Assembly (NCBI RefSeq): GCF_003589595.1
Contig: NW_020653945.1
Coordinates: forward strand, 8,717,686 to 8,781,685
Direction: 5' to 3'
Length of the DNA: 64,000 nt
DNA from: Hyposmocoma kahamanoa
Taxonomy: Eukaryota > Arthropoda > Insecta > Lepidoptera > Cosmopterigidae
The position numbers and the translations under genes were made by a program. Of this stretch, positions 53,826 to 64,000 are shown piece after piece. Below the pieces are notes generated by a model. It did not search any database. It was given only the letters and a program-made list of their open reading frames with translations, and was not told the DNA's origin. The number at the start of each line of letters is the position of its first letter. The first letter of the stretch is position 1.

Positions 53826-54380
53826 GCATATTTAAGATTTCAATTTAAATCCTCCTATCAAATCCTTACACTTAGATACTAGTACGATTGCGATTGAAAT
53901 GTTCGATGTGATAATCGATTACCAAAGTTTAATTAATTGAACCGAATGTTTTTTACAACACAGAACAGCACTATGTAACCATAGGCAAGTCGTAGTAATA
54001 TAGATGAATAATAACCTCACTTTTGGACTACCACTTTTCAAATACGATCTTACGAGGCTATTCAAATGAATATTGTTGGAAAAAGTGATGATATATCAAG
54101 TCGAAATCCTCGAAATATTCGTGAAAGTGTTACCTATTCAATTTATTGAGTGATTGTTTTAGAATTTTAACCAAACAGGTTTGTTTACTTTTTGTTCAAA
54201 ATGGATTGGAACAGACTTTACAAACATAGGCATAACAAAGCCTACTAGAGGTCATAATAAGTTTACAATAAATACAAAATGATTTTATTTTTAAGTAGGT
54301 ATAACATTTTGTATTCCAAGCAGTTTTTACTTGGTCTGTGTTTGAAACGATGTCATATTAAATTTATGGGAGGAGGACAC
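53826..54380. other. AT-rich spacer
   Basis: Nothing recognised. Confidence 0.4.
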
Positions 54381-54415
54381 ATACGCACGCAGGCACGCAC
54401 GCACGCACGCACACA

Positions 54416-54451
<36 letters not shown>

Positions 54452-54453
54452 CT
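54381..54453. repeat. (ACGC)n microsatellite
   Basis: About 18 tetranucleotide units with few interruptions, followed by a CTAG run. Confidence 0.95.
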
Positions 54454-54702
54454 AGCTAGCTATCTATACGTATTCTCAGTCTAGTACTGCAAAAATTCGA
54501 GAAAGACTGTTAAATTTTGTATTACGGTAAATAATTACCTGGTTATAGAACTTTATGAGTTACCAGAGAGATGTAGAGTAATGAGAAACTACTACGACTG
54601 ACGATGTTTATTTGCTTATTATTTTATATTTTAGTCATTTATTGCACAGGAAAACACATATCACATTTAGTAAAAAGGAAAACACAAACAAAAGCTTTTT
54701 TT

Positions 54703-54878
54703 CATAATACCAAGTGACGGGGTGAACGAGTTGTGCGCCTAGTAAATAGTAAACGACACGCTTATTCATAACAGTGCCACTCAGAGCTTTAAGTCGCAAA
54801 TATCCTAGAGGCTTTGCCAATGCACCTGTCACCTTGGGACATAAATTGACAAGTCCCATGTGCGTGTAATTTCACTAA
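54703..54878 (-). repeat. Repeat A copy, minus orientation, truncated
   Basis: ATAATACCAAGTGACGGGGT to GACAAGTCCCATGTGCGTGT; the distal half is missing. Confidence 0.85.
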
Positions 54879-55561
54879 AATTATTTCTAAAAGAAATTTC
54901 TTCCTGCAGATCTAATACAGGGCACAATGATTACAATAACGGGTTTACGTGAACAACAAAATAAAGGCTACGTAATAAAAATAATACCAATAGCAATAAA
55001 TTATTATAAGTACACAATATGTATACTTAGATAAATACATATTTCATAGTACTCGATGATATAATACCTGTAAAATGGATGGAACAGTGGATACGTAGTG
55101 CTCTTTCACACTCATTTTGAAAATAGCTTCTGTCGTGACTTGTCGTATTGTCGTATTTTTATAGTACGGTTTATATTTTAGACTCATGTGTGGTCTAATC
55201 ACTTCTCTCTAAACTATAAAGTAATGTGAAACCCCAATAGGAGTCTCCGCGCGAGTACAATCATAATCGCACGAAGAGTAAATCATAGGTACCTATTTAT
55301 TATATTGCAATAGCGATTAAGGATGTTATGTCAGATTGTCATTGTGTCTCGGGTCGCATTGACACGCGAGAGGGCTTGGTTCGAGACGCACTCAGTAGCG
55401 TAGTTATCTAAAGGCCTTTTAAGAATAAATATTATATTGATCTTAAAAAAGCACATTGTGTGGTAACATCTGTAACTTATTGCAAAGGATTAATAGGGAT
55501 TTGGTCCAAGAAAAGGTCGCTTTCTTGCCAAAGACGGCACATTCTATACTATTATAGTATC
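54879..55561. other. Spacer
   Basis: Nothing recognised. A tRNA-like word (GGCTTGGTTCGAGACGC) near 55372 is isolated. Confidence 0.35.
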
Positions 55562-55860
55562 CTTAGTAGTCTTCCTTGTGGAATTCGTCCAGGAAAGTAC
55601 TGTTCTCTTACCTGCTTCTGCCGCCAAGTAAAGTAATATGAGCATTACTGCGCTCCGTTTTTGAAGGATAAGGGTGGTGGTGATATAACAGGCACATGGG
55701 ACTTGTCAATTTATGCTTTAGGGTGACAGGCGCAGTGGCAGTGTTCCTCCTATCTTTGCGAATTAAAGCTCTGAGTGGCACTGAAGCTGCTATGGCCAGG
55801 CGTGTCACTTAACACCAGGCTCACGACTAGTTCGTTCTGTCACTTGGTATCATAAAAAAA
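55562..55860 (+). repeat. Repeat A copy, plus orientation, near full length
   Basis: From CCTTAGTAGTCTTCCTTGTG to TTGGTATCATAAAAAAAC, all diagnostic words present. Confidence 0.92.
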
Positions 55861-56910
55861 CGCTCCATTCAACCAAGTAATATCTTGGTAGTAGGTAAAT
55901 AAATAGGTAATCATTAATATTAGTGAAATAACGAAATTGGTATATTCCTTCGTTAGTTACGCTAATGATCTGTGTGATCAACTTTGTTTAACTAGTTTTG
56001 CTACTTCGTTCGGTGTCATTTTAAATTTCTTCTATGATGTTATTCTGCACGTCCTTCACAGTGAAAGGATTTAAAATAATTGCGAACTGTTTGTTTACTT
56101 CGTGAGATATTTCGTTTACGTATAATCAAGAAAATGATTTTATAAGTTCTATCGTGTTATATTTCAGCCAGTGACTTGGAATCACAGAAATCTAAATAAA
56201 TAGATACTTGGAATGAACGGCTGTCGAAAAGAGGTCACCTATGTGCGAAAATAGACTAATTTAAAGGCGAATAGTTTTCTTGGATGCTCTTGTATTAATT
56301 CTGTATACATTATGTATATGTATTGTATACATCATGTGTACATAATTTCTACCGTCCGCTAACTAATACGCGGCTAAGTGACAAAATAATTTTTTGAGAT
56401 ATCATAAAAACCATAACCCCGTTTTCAGAATATTGAAATTTTTTATTGATATTTCAGCTATGCATCATTAGGGTAAGTTCCGATAAGTCGAACAGGTTAA
56501 GTAATTTTAATTGTTTTTAAAAGAGAATTTTGTCCTCTATTTTTTGCTATACATAAGAGTATTATACTGGGGCGTAATCTTTCCTTTAATTAACCATAAA
56601 AGTATGTTATTGTATTTATTCTTGTTTTCAGGAAATGTCACGGGCTAATTACATCTTAATTAAAATATTAAATATCGAATTGCCGGAAGTTCGTGTCAAC
56701 TTTCGATTTCGAAAGTTATTTGGTCAGTGTTGTCAATTACGTAGGTAAATAATAAAGTTTTTAAAGTGTCTCTGCGTATTTGTTTCGTAATTTGCGAGAA
56801 AGTTTAGTGTAGCGTCTAACTAATTTCCTACTACCTACTAGATCTTATACATTTTATTGTTGAGTTTAATTTTACTGACTTCTGTTATTCAATATCATAA
56901 CTATAAGTAT
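55861..56910. other. AT-rich spacer
   Basis: No gene or repeat recognised. Confidence 0.4.
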
Positions 56911-57214
56911 CGGGTTGGCCAAAAATTCCGTGCGGTACCAAAGTATAAAACAAAAACATGAAAAAATATACCTATATCAAATTTTAATCAATTACGTATT
57001 GGTCATTCAGTACAATCTTTTGGCATCTTTCGGGTAATTTTAGAATTCCACTTTCGTAATTCTTGTTTTTACTTATAAAATACTCCTCTCAGTGTTGTTT
57101 GGTGGTCTCTTCGTTACGAAAGTCGTATCCATTCAAAGAATTTTGAAACAAGTGAAAAGATGAAATAAAAATATTGTGCGAATACGGTGGATGAGCTAAT
57201 ACATCTCAACCTAA
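56911..57214 (-). mobile_element. mariner element, 3' half
   Basis: CGGGTTGGCCAAAAATTCCG at 56911-56930 is a mariner-type TIR. On the minus strand the preceding DNA encodes the C terminus of mariner transposase. The other half and TIR are missing. Confidence 0.82.
56984..57213 (-). pseudogene. mariner transposase C-terminal remnant
   Basis: The minus frame reads AHPPYS (last catalytic region) then FHLFQNSLNGYDFRNEETTK, one in-frame stop, and YESGILKLPERCQKIVLNDQ with VID and a stop at 56984. This order (HPPYS...FHLF.SL.N.L.G..F...GI.KLP.R.QK....) is diagnostic of the mariner C terminus. The normal DLAPSD segment after HPPYS is degraded. Confidence 0.85.
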
Positions 57215-58137
57215 CTACAATAGTTGTTGACGGCTTTACGTGTGTATGGTTTGCCATTATTACTTTACGACTTACGAGTTTTGGGCGTTTTTCGTGAATT
57301 TATAAACATTCCCGCCTATTTTCATAATGCGCGCTAAAATATGACTTATATAATATCCATAGACAACATGTTTAAAGAAAAGTTATTTTTTGTTAGCTAG
57401 TGAAACCTGTTAAACTGCAGGGACTTCCTCACCAACCCATTACTATAAGTATTTTAAATTCTTGTTTTATCGCTTTGTGTTGATCCCTCTATAATTAGAT
57501 AAATCGTGAATAATCGTAGAAGGAATATAAATATATCTATATTCTGACAAAATACGAGCAAATATAGTATATTAGCAACAAAAACACATTGTAGATAGTT
57601 TATCGGCTTGAATTCTTGTAATCTATTGTAATCAATCCACTGAGTCGAACAATTTTGATAACAAATAGTTAAAACCTGTTCTGATTCCTTCGAATTTTGT
57701 TTACTTTGTTTTTGTTTTGACATCTAGGGAGTTCCACTTAGTATTATTATTTATTCTGTTGTTCTGCCACAAAGAAGTTGTACTATTATAATAAACGAGT
57801 CTCCTATTATATTGATACTGACAAGCAATGTATGTTACCAAGAAAAAGTAAATATAACTAACTATAGGAAATTGAACTATAGTTTATATTTAGCGTTTAT
57901 ATACGAAAAAGGAATATGTTTTTCTGACAAAAAATATGCAGTCGAACGGTATATGTATACTGTTTAACAATTTTAGCTAATTTCACGCTTCCGTAGTTTT
58001 GTCTTACCAGTAACGATATTGTCGTAATAGACCTGCAGAAACATTGTATGAAAATTCGCATTCGAGTGTGGTGACATGAGAAATCGTCAGCTGACATTTG
58101 CTGAGGCAATCCTCTTTAGACAAAAACGTCCTTTCTT
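57215..58137. other. AT-rich spacer
   Basis: The 89- and 70-codon minus frames here are composition-driven. Nothing else is recognised. Confidence 0.4.
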
Positions 58138-58320
58138 AAGACACCAAGTGACGGGACTTACAAGTTGTGCGCCTGATTTAAGAGACACGCCTGTCCATTT
58201 TGCAGTTGCAGCTGCAGTTCAAGTTGCACTGCCACTCAGAGCCTTAAATCACAAAGATCTGAAGGATACCACCACTGCACCTATCACTCTAAGCCACAAG
58301 TCGACAAGTCCCATGTGTGT
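58138..58320 (-). repeat. Repeat A copy, minus orientation, truncated
   Basis: ACACCAAGTGACGGGACTTA to CGACAAGTCCCATGTGTG, with a small CAGTTGCAGCTGCAGTT duplication inside. Confidence 0.85.
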
Positions 58321-58699
58321 TCTGTCCTTTGTCGTCGGGCGAACTTTGCATTATGATACCATCGTTCATTGTGTTCATTTATACTGCTCGAAAAGGAAAT
58401 ACTAAAGATTGTTATACTTAAACACATTTCTAATAGTAATTGTTCTATTCATTAAATATATTGATAATTAATTTACCTATCGATCATTGTTACGAGTCGA
58501 TCTGTGTTAGACATATCAGTGTCATAGTTACTTCATAACTTTTAGTATCTAACAATTTAATATTGGTTGGTTGGGTTAAAAAGACTAAGTTTTATCAAGT
58601 ATTATTTGACAAAGAAAAATTATTTCTATCCCGCCCTGGACTCAAACTAGCGACTATTGCTAAACCGTAGTTTAGTAGCAATAAAGTGTTCGTTCGGTA
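58321..58699. other. Spacer
   Basis: A faint minus-strand tRNA-like word (AGTTTGAGTCCAGGGCGGG) is near 58635. Nothing else. Confidence 0.35.
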
Positions 58700-58823
58700 G
58701 GGCTAGCACGACAGTGCGCGACATGTGCGAGAGCGACATAAAGCACGAGATACTATGCTATTACTTTATTCTATTCTCGCATAGAGATATCGCGTTTTAT
58801 GTCGCGCATTGTCGTGCTAGCCC
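58700..58823. mobile_element. 124-bp MITE, TA-type (copy 2 of 2)
   Basis: The TIR GGGCTAGCACGACAGTGCGC pairs with its inverse at the right end with one mismatch over 24 bases. TA flanks both sides (58698-58699, 58824-58825). Homologous to 41895-42001. Confidence 0.85.
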
Positions 58824-58825
58824 TA

Positions 58826-59008
58826 TTGGGAAGTACTGCCACTGTGAGCATTACTACGTTCCAGTTTTGAAGGGTAAGGGTGCAGGTGAAATTACAGGCA
58901 CGAGACTTATCGACTATGTCTCAGGGGGCCGGGCGCATTGGTAAAGCTCTGAGTGGCACTGCAGGCGCACGACTTGTTTGTTCCGTCACTTGATATTACA
59001 AAAAAACC
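58826..59008 (+). repeat. Repeat A copy, plus orientation, truncated
   Basis: GGGAAGTACTGCCACTGTGA, GTTTTGAAGGGTAAGGGTGC, then a deletion, ending CGTCACTTGATATTACAAAA. It directly follows the MITE. Confidence 0.85.
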
Positions 59009-59751
59009 GGGACTACCACTCTTGCCACTAAGATATATAACGAGTCAGGAGACCTTACGAATTTCTCTATAATATGCCTATTGCAGATCTTTGTGTTTAA
59101 AAGGCTTTTTTGCCATAACGCCACCTGAGAGAAACCTATCGTCGGCTAAATGCGTAGGTAAAGCTTGTAATCTTTTATTCGTTCTTAGTATTCCTGTTTG
59201 TTAATAGTGGAAGTAAGGAAAATATATGTTCATCTTAATTTTTTTATTTTCTTTTTTTATCAGCTTCGAATCTTAACATAATCTTCATTGATGTTAAGTT
59301 TTGAGTAGGTACAGAAAACATAAATACTAGAAACAATTATATGAGAGTCTATGACAATACCTTCAATTTATAACTAAAAAAGGGTCTACAGTCTAGTTTA
59401 GACATTTTATTTTAAGTTTTAATTGCCCAAAATTGCGCTTGAAGAAAAAAAAGGGATTTCCTCCAAAAACGGCGTTCCGAGGTTTGTAGCCGACGCTATG
59501 AAAGTTTTTACTTCACGTTACACATGAGCATTTGTTAAATTATGTGTAACTATATCGAACCAGAACAAAGGGCATTGAAGACCTTACAAAATCGCACAAT
59601 TGGCTCTTTTTTCCCGTCGTATACAAACCTGGAGGCGCTAAAATATGCCGAGTGTTAATTCGGTGTATCCGGTTGTAACTTGTTGCAGCACTCGGACTGC
59701 GCTTTGAAATTTCAAGAAAGGATCTTTGCAAATATACTTACATATAAAAAA
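59009..59751. other. Spacer
   Basis: Contains the GACCTTACGAATTT word (about 59050) shared with the SINE flank at about 26585; otherwise nothing. Confidence 0.4.
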
Positions 59752-60000
59752 GGTTCGTTCAAGGAAGTACTCCTAGTACCTTATCTCTTTCTGATGTACC
59801 GGTTTAGAAGGGTGAGGGTGCTGCTGAAATAATAGGTTATATTATAGGTGCCTACATGGGACTTGTCAACTTATGTCTCAGGGTGATAGGCGCAGTCGTA
59901 GTACCCCTCGGATCTTTGCGATTCTATGTGGCACTGCCACTGTCATGGATAGGCGTGTGGCTTACTACTTGTTCCTCCCGTCGCATGATATCAAAAAAAT
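59752..60000 (+). repeat. Repeat A copy, plus orientation
   Basis: GTTCGTTCAAGGAAGTACTC to CGTCGCATGATATCAAAAAA, missing the central CAGTAATG block. Confidence 0.88.
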
Positions 60001-60904
60001 AAGCTTTTAATATTTAGCTTCCACGTTGAACATGACCGACATTCGACTTGTCTAATTTCCTTTTGTTGTAATGACATAAACAGTTACAGCTGCAATATGT
60101 CCAAGCAATAGTTTGGTCAACGTAGCATTATCAGTTGTTCATTTTGCTATTCCTGTTAAATGAATGAATGATCTGGTATGTTACTATGATCTTTGCAAAA
60201 TTAACTTACAAAATCAATCACGATTCAAAAGTGAGTTTTAAATCAGCACTATTTGAACAACGTCCAAAGTTTACATGAGTCATGAAACGTTCCGCATGTT
60301 TTGATGTGTTCCAAATATTTTTGTTTGTACAACACGTATACTAACTAAGGATACTGTTTGTAACAAATTCGCAGAAAGTGTTTGCGAAAAACAAGAAGAA
60401 AAAAAACGAAATTATTGCTACGATTCAAAAACGAGACTCATCATTTTTCATCTAGAGCCTAGCAAACTTTTTGACCCAGTTAGGCAAGATGAAAAAATTT
60501 CAACGCCCACCACCACATAAAATAATTTTATTAATTGTCAACACGTTTTTTTTAAATTAACATAAATAATCACAAGGAAAAAAAATATATGTAGTGTAGT
60601 TTATACAGATAATTCAAGTTTACTTTTTTCAAATGCGGTAGCACCCATCAACGGCCCCGATTGCTTCCGAAGCCCTTACCGCCCCCGCAGGACTCTTCAT
60701 CGCCCATTGGGACCATTTTGGGAAACTATGATCTAGAGAAATAATAACTCAAAATTTCTTTGTTGTAGGCACACAAAGGTTGTACCTTGCGTTAATTTAA
60801 ATAGCGTTCAGAAGTTGTTGAAATGCAACTGTTTGTATAGCTTGACCTATAATTAAATGTACACGAGGATTGAAATGTAAGACAGTATGCCCAAGCATTT
60901 TCAA
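60001..60904. other. AT-rich spacer
   Basis: Nothing recognised. The GC-richer words near 60640-60720 do not form a frame. Confidence 0.4.
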
Positions 60905-61020
60905 GTATTCATATTCATTATCAACCCATTTATACGTCCCATTGCTGGACACGAGTCTCCACTCAGACGAGAATGTAGGCCATAGTCCGCCACACTGGTT
61001 CAACGCGGGTTAGTGGTTTC
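60905..61020 (-). mobile_element. LINE 3' end, minus orientation
   Basis: On the minus strand CCGCGTTGAACCAGTGTGGC, GGACTATGGCCTACATTCTC and GACTCGTGTCCAGCAATGGG lead into GGTTGATAATGAATATGAAT. This is a common lepidopteran LINE tail (...TGGCGGACTA...GTGCTCAGCAGTGGG...GATGAT). The ORF read from it is not a gene. Confidence 0.65.
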
Positions 61021-61156
61021 ACACGTTTTTCGATAGTTGTGAACATTTTTCGATATGCAGGTTTTGTCACGATGTTTTATTTCACCGTAAAGGTAAATTT
61101 CAAATTAAATTCGCACATAAATTCCGAGAAACTCAGATGTGCGAGGTTGGATTTCT

Positions 61157-61187
61157 ACCTACAGCCTCTGCTTGAGAGGCTGTAGGT
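61157..61187. repeat. 12-bp hairpin
   Basis: ACCTACAGCCTC (61157-61168) pairs exactly with GAGGCTGTAGGT (61176-61187) around TGCTTGA. Confidence 0.9.
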
Positions 61188-62039
61188 CAAGCCAAACCAC
61201 GGCTTATGGGGAGTATAATTCATATTAATAGCAGATTGTTTTGATTAGCCTCAAGTGTTTGTCATAAGTTGTATTGCAACCGTGCTTAATATAAATAATC
61301 AATTACTAATTGAAAGCCTAAATTTAGTCAACAGCAACTAGCTGTTATCTATTTTTTTTGTAATAGATCAGTAAAAAGCTACCAAGGTGAACACGACAAG
61401 AATAGAAAGTGAAACTGCCGAAAACGCCGCTCACTGACTACGTTTGTGGGTTTGGCGGTAAGTGATTGTTTATTTATGGCACCTAGGTACATATTATTTG
61501 TCTATTGGACGGTGCTACAGTCATCTATGATTAGAATGGTTTTATTGTACTTTGAACAAGTTATTTTTGTTATGCTATTTCTGTTTGTAAACCAAAATGC
61601 GTTGGTGTTACGGTTACGTTACGTCTGAATGGAGATTGGAGTCCTTGAAGGTGTAGTTTTCTTGTTTTCTAAGAATATCAGTTTTAACGACACACCGTAT
61701 CGCTGAATTATTGTTATTCGTCATCATTCATAGAAATACAACGATTTCAAGACACATTTTTAATCTATGCTTTGATAGGTAACTTGGTTTTGTTTCAAAA
61801 CACGGTCTAATCTAAATACATTTAATCAGTAGGCGTTTCGTAAAAAGATTGTCCTTTTATTGTTAAGAAAACAATAGGTACACTAATTTTAAAACTACTA
61901 TGATTTTGGCTAAAATATAATCTCCAAGTACAATTACTAAACATTACACACGTTGCTCTTATACCAAAGCAATTAGCTAAGGCACTTGTGTTATGGAAAT
62001 CGGAAATAATGACGGTATTGCAAACACCCAGCCCCGAGA
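61188..62039. other. AT-rich spacer
   Basis: Nothing recognised. Confidence 0.4.
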
Positions 62040-62155
62040 CAATATAGAAAACTTCGTTTTTCTACACTGATCCGACCGGGGATCAAACCCGGGACTTCAG
62101 TGATGACGACCCCATGAAAATCCGTATATAAGCCACTTGACCCCGGCGGTCTTCA
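62040..62155 (-). repeat. tRNA-derived SINE head, minus orientation
   Basis: On the minus strand GACCGCCGGGGTCAAGTGGC (A-box region) precedes CCCGGGTTTGATCCCCGGTC (B box), then AGTGTAGAAAAACGAAG. A long variable arm is inserted between them, so this is a SINE head, not a canonical tRNA gene. Confidence 0.6.
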
Positions 62156-62340
62156 ACTACAATGCATATAAAAGGCATAAAATTGTACTAAAAGTTCATA
62201 CGATTTCTTGTTACCGTATTTTTCGAGGCAGTCAGACCTACGCGACGAGCGGTTTATTTAACGGTGCATGTCTGATTTATCTACAAAGCGAACACTACCA
62301 ACATTTTAAATGATACTTTTTTAATAAATGTCCACATCAG

Positions 62341-62456
62341 TAGTACGAAGAGTGAGAGGCAGCAGCAACGAGATCCTGAAGATGATAGCAGACAGGATGG
62401 ATGTAGCACTGTTCCGGAAGTTCACTGAGTTACATGTTTTACGTGTGAGTCAGTGA
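62341..62456 (+). CDS. Putative terminal coding exon, unidentified
   Basis: After an acceptor-like TCCACATCAG the frame reads VRRVRGSSNEILKMIADRMD then VALFRKFTELHVLRVSQ and TGA at 62454-62456. Charged and hydrophobic residues alternate as in amphipathic helices, and the segment is GC-richer than its surroundings. I do not recognise the protein. The upstream exon was not found. It may also be a transposon fragment. Confidence 0.3.
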
Positions 62457-62672
62457 GACGCCGCGCGCCGGAGGGGCTGGATTCACCTGTTTGATGTACT
62501 TATAATATGTAATTTGTCAGTCTGTAGAGTGACTGTACCATATTACTCCTAATACTAACATAGTTATAAGGTGTGTTAGGTATAACTTACTAACTTGTAT
62601 GAACTATGTTGTGTGAAAAAAAAGGATTTTTATTAATATTTTTTCAATTTTTTTATTATTGATATTATACAC

Positions 62673-62866
62673 TTAAAAAAGACCATGGTACATAACATCA
62701 TCAATCTTAAGGTACTTCATCAATGCAAGGGTCAGTGGAGAAGAAATCCAGTCTTGTCGAGAGTCCATGATTAGTCGTTTAAGTGTGACAATTAAAGCAG
62801 TCTCCGATTGGGGCCATATTGTAGATTCGCACGAAGCGTTTCGCTTCATGGAGAGGAATTCCTTGC
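62673..62866 (-). CDS. Putative terminal exon or decayed coding remnant, unidentified
   Basis: After an acceptor-like GTCTGCAG the minus frame reads KEFLSMKRNASCESTIWPQS and continues to LMKYLKIDDVMYHGLF, stopping at 62673. An AATAAA lies ~20 bases downstream (minus strand, 62657-62652). A second frame through the same DNA, extending to about 62943, is also coding-like (EADDGENSCLEKAQVLTFKE; HEAKRFVRIYNMAPIGDCFN) but has two stops. So one of the two is a decayed gene, or this is an old repeat. Confidence 0.25.
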
Positions 62867-62999
62867 CTGCAGACTTATTCCTTGAACGTTAAAACTTGGG
62901 CCTTTTCAAGGCAAGAGTTTTCTCCATCGTCGGCTTCATCGTCAAATATCAAATGCGCAATTATATTTTACAAAACAATAAAAAAACGTCACTATTACA

Positions 63000-63312
63000 A
63001 ATTGTAGAAACTAGAATATAATATTTTTTATTGCAACTATAGTTTATATACAGTACAACTGTATTCGATATTGTGGTGGGTTGGTGCATGGTTTTTGGTG
63101 GTGGTGTACTTCTTGTAATGTTACAAGAAATAGATAATAATAATAATAACCCACACACTCAACATAGCCCCGCACTAGGGAAAACCTGTATCGCGGGTGC
63201 CATGGACACACACATAGACAACCACAATTACACCCAAACTCACACAGAATCGAACCTGGGACCTCTGCGTGGCAGTCCGGCATGACAATCGTTCGGCCAC
63301 GGAGGCAGTTAA
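63000..63312 (-). repeat. tRNA-derived SINE, near full length, minus orientation
   Basis: On the minus strand the head TGCCTCCGTGGCCGAACGAT (A box) and GGTCCCAGGTTCGATTC (B box) are followed by GTCTATGTGTGTGTCCATGG, GCGGGGCTATGTTGAGTGTG, a TTA run and a 3' part ending at about 63000. Best copy of the 26655/41391 family. Overlapping ORFs are by-products. Confidence 0.85.
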
Positions 63313-63817
63313 TGGATGTGAATTGATTTTTTAATTTAATTTCAAATTTATGATGTGTCAATAAAACTTATTGCATGTTTACAATACACATAAATCAAAA
63401 ATTTCTGCCAATTTTTCTCCAAAAGTAAACACTTATGTGTTGTGTTACAGATGTTTAAGACACGTAACGTAGTTTTGTCAAAATTACAAATATTACGTCA
63501 ATGTGAGCGAGTTGTTAAAAGAAATGGTAATGTCACATGGGATCCATAATGGGTCCATATAACACTATTATTGGCTGGGTATAGCAAATTATACTTATAT
63601 CTAGTTGTATAATAGAAGGTAATTTGTAATGTTAATTTACGACACATAAATGTTGCTAACTATTTTATATGAATTAGGTACCAAAATTATAAACAGGTAA
63701 TACATGAGATCGCTTCGTTAGAAATATCTATTCCGCGAAAATTCCGAGATAGAAAAATATGCTTTGTTTATAAGAAATGCTTTTAGTTTGGTAATGAATG
63801 AATTGTTTTTCTTTTAT
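63313..63817. other. AT-rich spacer
   Basis: Nothing recognised. Confidence 0.4.
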
Positions 63818-64000
63818 AACCGATTTCAAAAAAGAGGAGGTTATACGTTCGTGTTTGTGTATGTGTGTTTTATGTATGTTTTCAGATATCTCCGTCAATT
63901 ATGGACCGATTTTGAAAATTATTTCTTTGTTTGAAAGGATGCTCTCTCGTAGTGGTCCAATTGTCACCAAGTCAGAATCTGATGAGGGGATCTCATGAAA
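63818..64000 (+). repeat. Family C repeat copy, runs off the window
   Basis: AACCGATTTCAAAAAAGAGG, CAGATATCTCCGTCAATTAT, GAAAGGATGCTCTCTCGTAG and GTCAGAATCTGATGAGGGGA match 3144-3315 closely. Confidence 0.85.

Noticed and set aside
60797..61003. 68-codon minus ORF (MNQCGGLWPTFSSEW...)
   Set aside because: Translation of a common LINE 3' tail.
63044..63361. 105-codon minus ORF and its plus-strand overlap
   Set aside because: Both are readings through a tRNA-derived SINE.

Overview
The window looks like moth (lepidopteran) nuclear DNA. It is AT-rich and gene-poor, its one convincing gene is split by GT-AG introns, and it is packed with repeat types I know from Lepidoptera: I-group, Jockey-like, R1-like and RTE-like LINE pieces, tRNA-derived SINE heads, mariner and Tc1 elements, and MITEs. 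No bacterial operon, rRNA, CRISPR array or replication origin is visible. A 10-N assembly gap lies at 20866-20875. LAYOUT. 1-2.7 kb: the 3' half of an I-group LINE whose reverse transcriptase/RNase H frame is open, abutting a piece of a second LINE. 3-9.4 kb: a repeat mosaic with a long-TIR element, a P-like transposon remnant, tRNA-like SINE heads, an abundant ~300-bp repeat (here 'repeat A') and a Jockey-type RT pseudogene. 10.9-13.6 kb: a decayed Ty3/Gypsy pol 3' half and an R1-like LINE end. 15-19 kb: tandem repeats, then a nest in which a 1.55-kb Tc1 transposon (frameshifted transposase) sits inside an ~275-bp element with 8-bp target duplications, itself inside a locus carrying a THAP-like remnant. 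22.7-26.3 kb, minus strand: six exons of a host non-haem iron, 2-oxoglutarate-dependent oxygenase gene; only a short N-terminal exon is missing. 26.5-33 kb: SINEs, a mariner pseudogene, a hAT-like MITE nested in a PIF/Harbinger-like MITE, and other MITEs. 34.8-37.6 kb: hairpin-rich DNA and a P-like transposon with perfect 8-bp target duplications, 20-bp TIRs, a THAP first exon and an internal tandem array that reverses direction half way. 38-62 kb: mostly repeat A copies, fold-back elements, a hAT-type MITE, an element with ~200-bp TIRs, a mariner remnant and LINE tails. 62.3-62.9 kb: two tentative terminal exons of unknown identity. HOW IT WORKS TOGETHER. Apart from the oxygenase gene this is a transposon graveyard with clear nesting order. 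The most unusual parts are the P-like elements with THAP remnants, the inverted tandem array, and several perfect short hairpins that may be template-switch scars. I see no new defence or metabolic system. All family names come from motif recognition; no database search was run.
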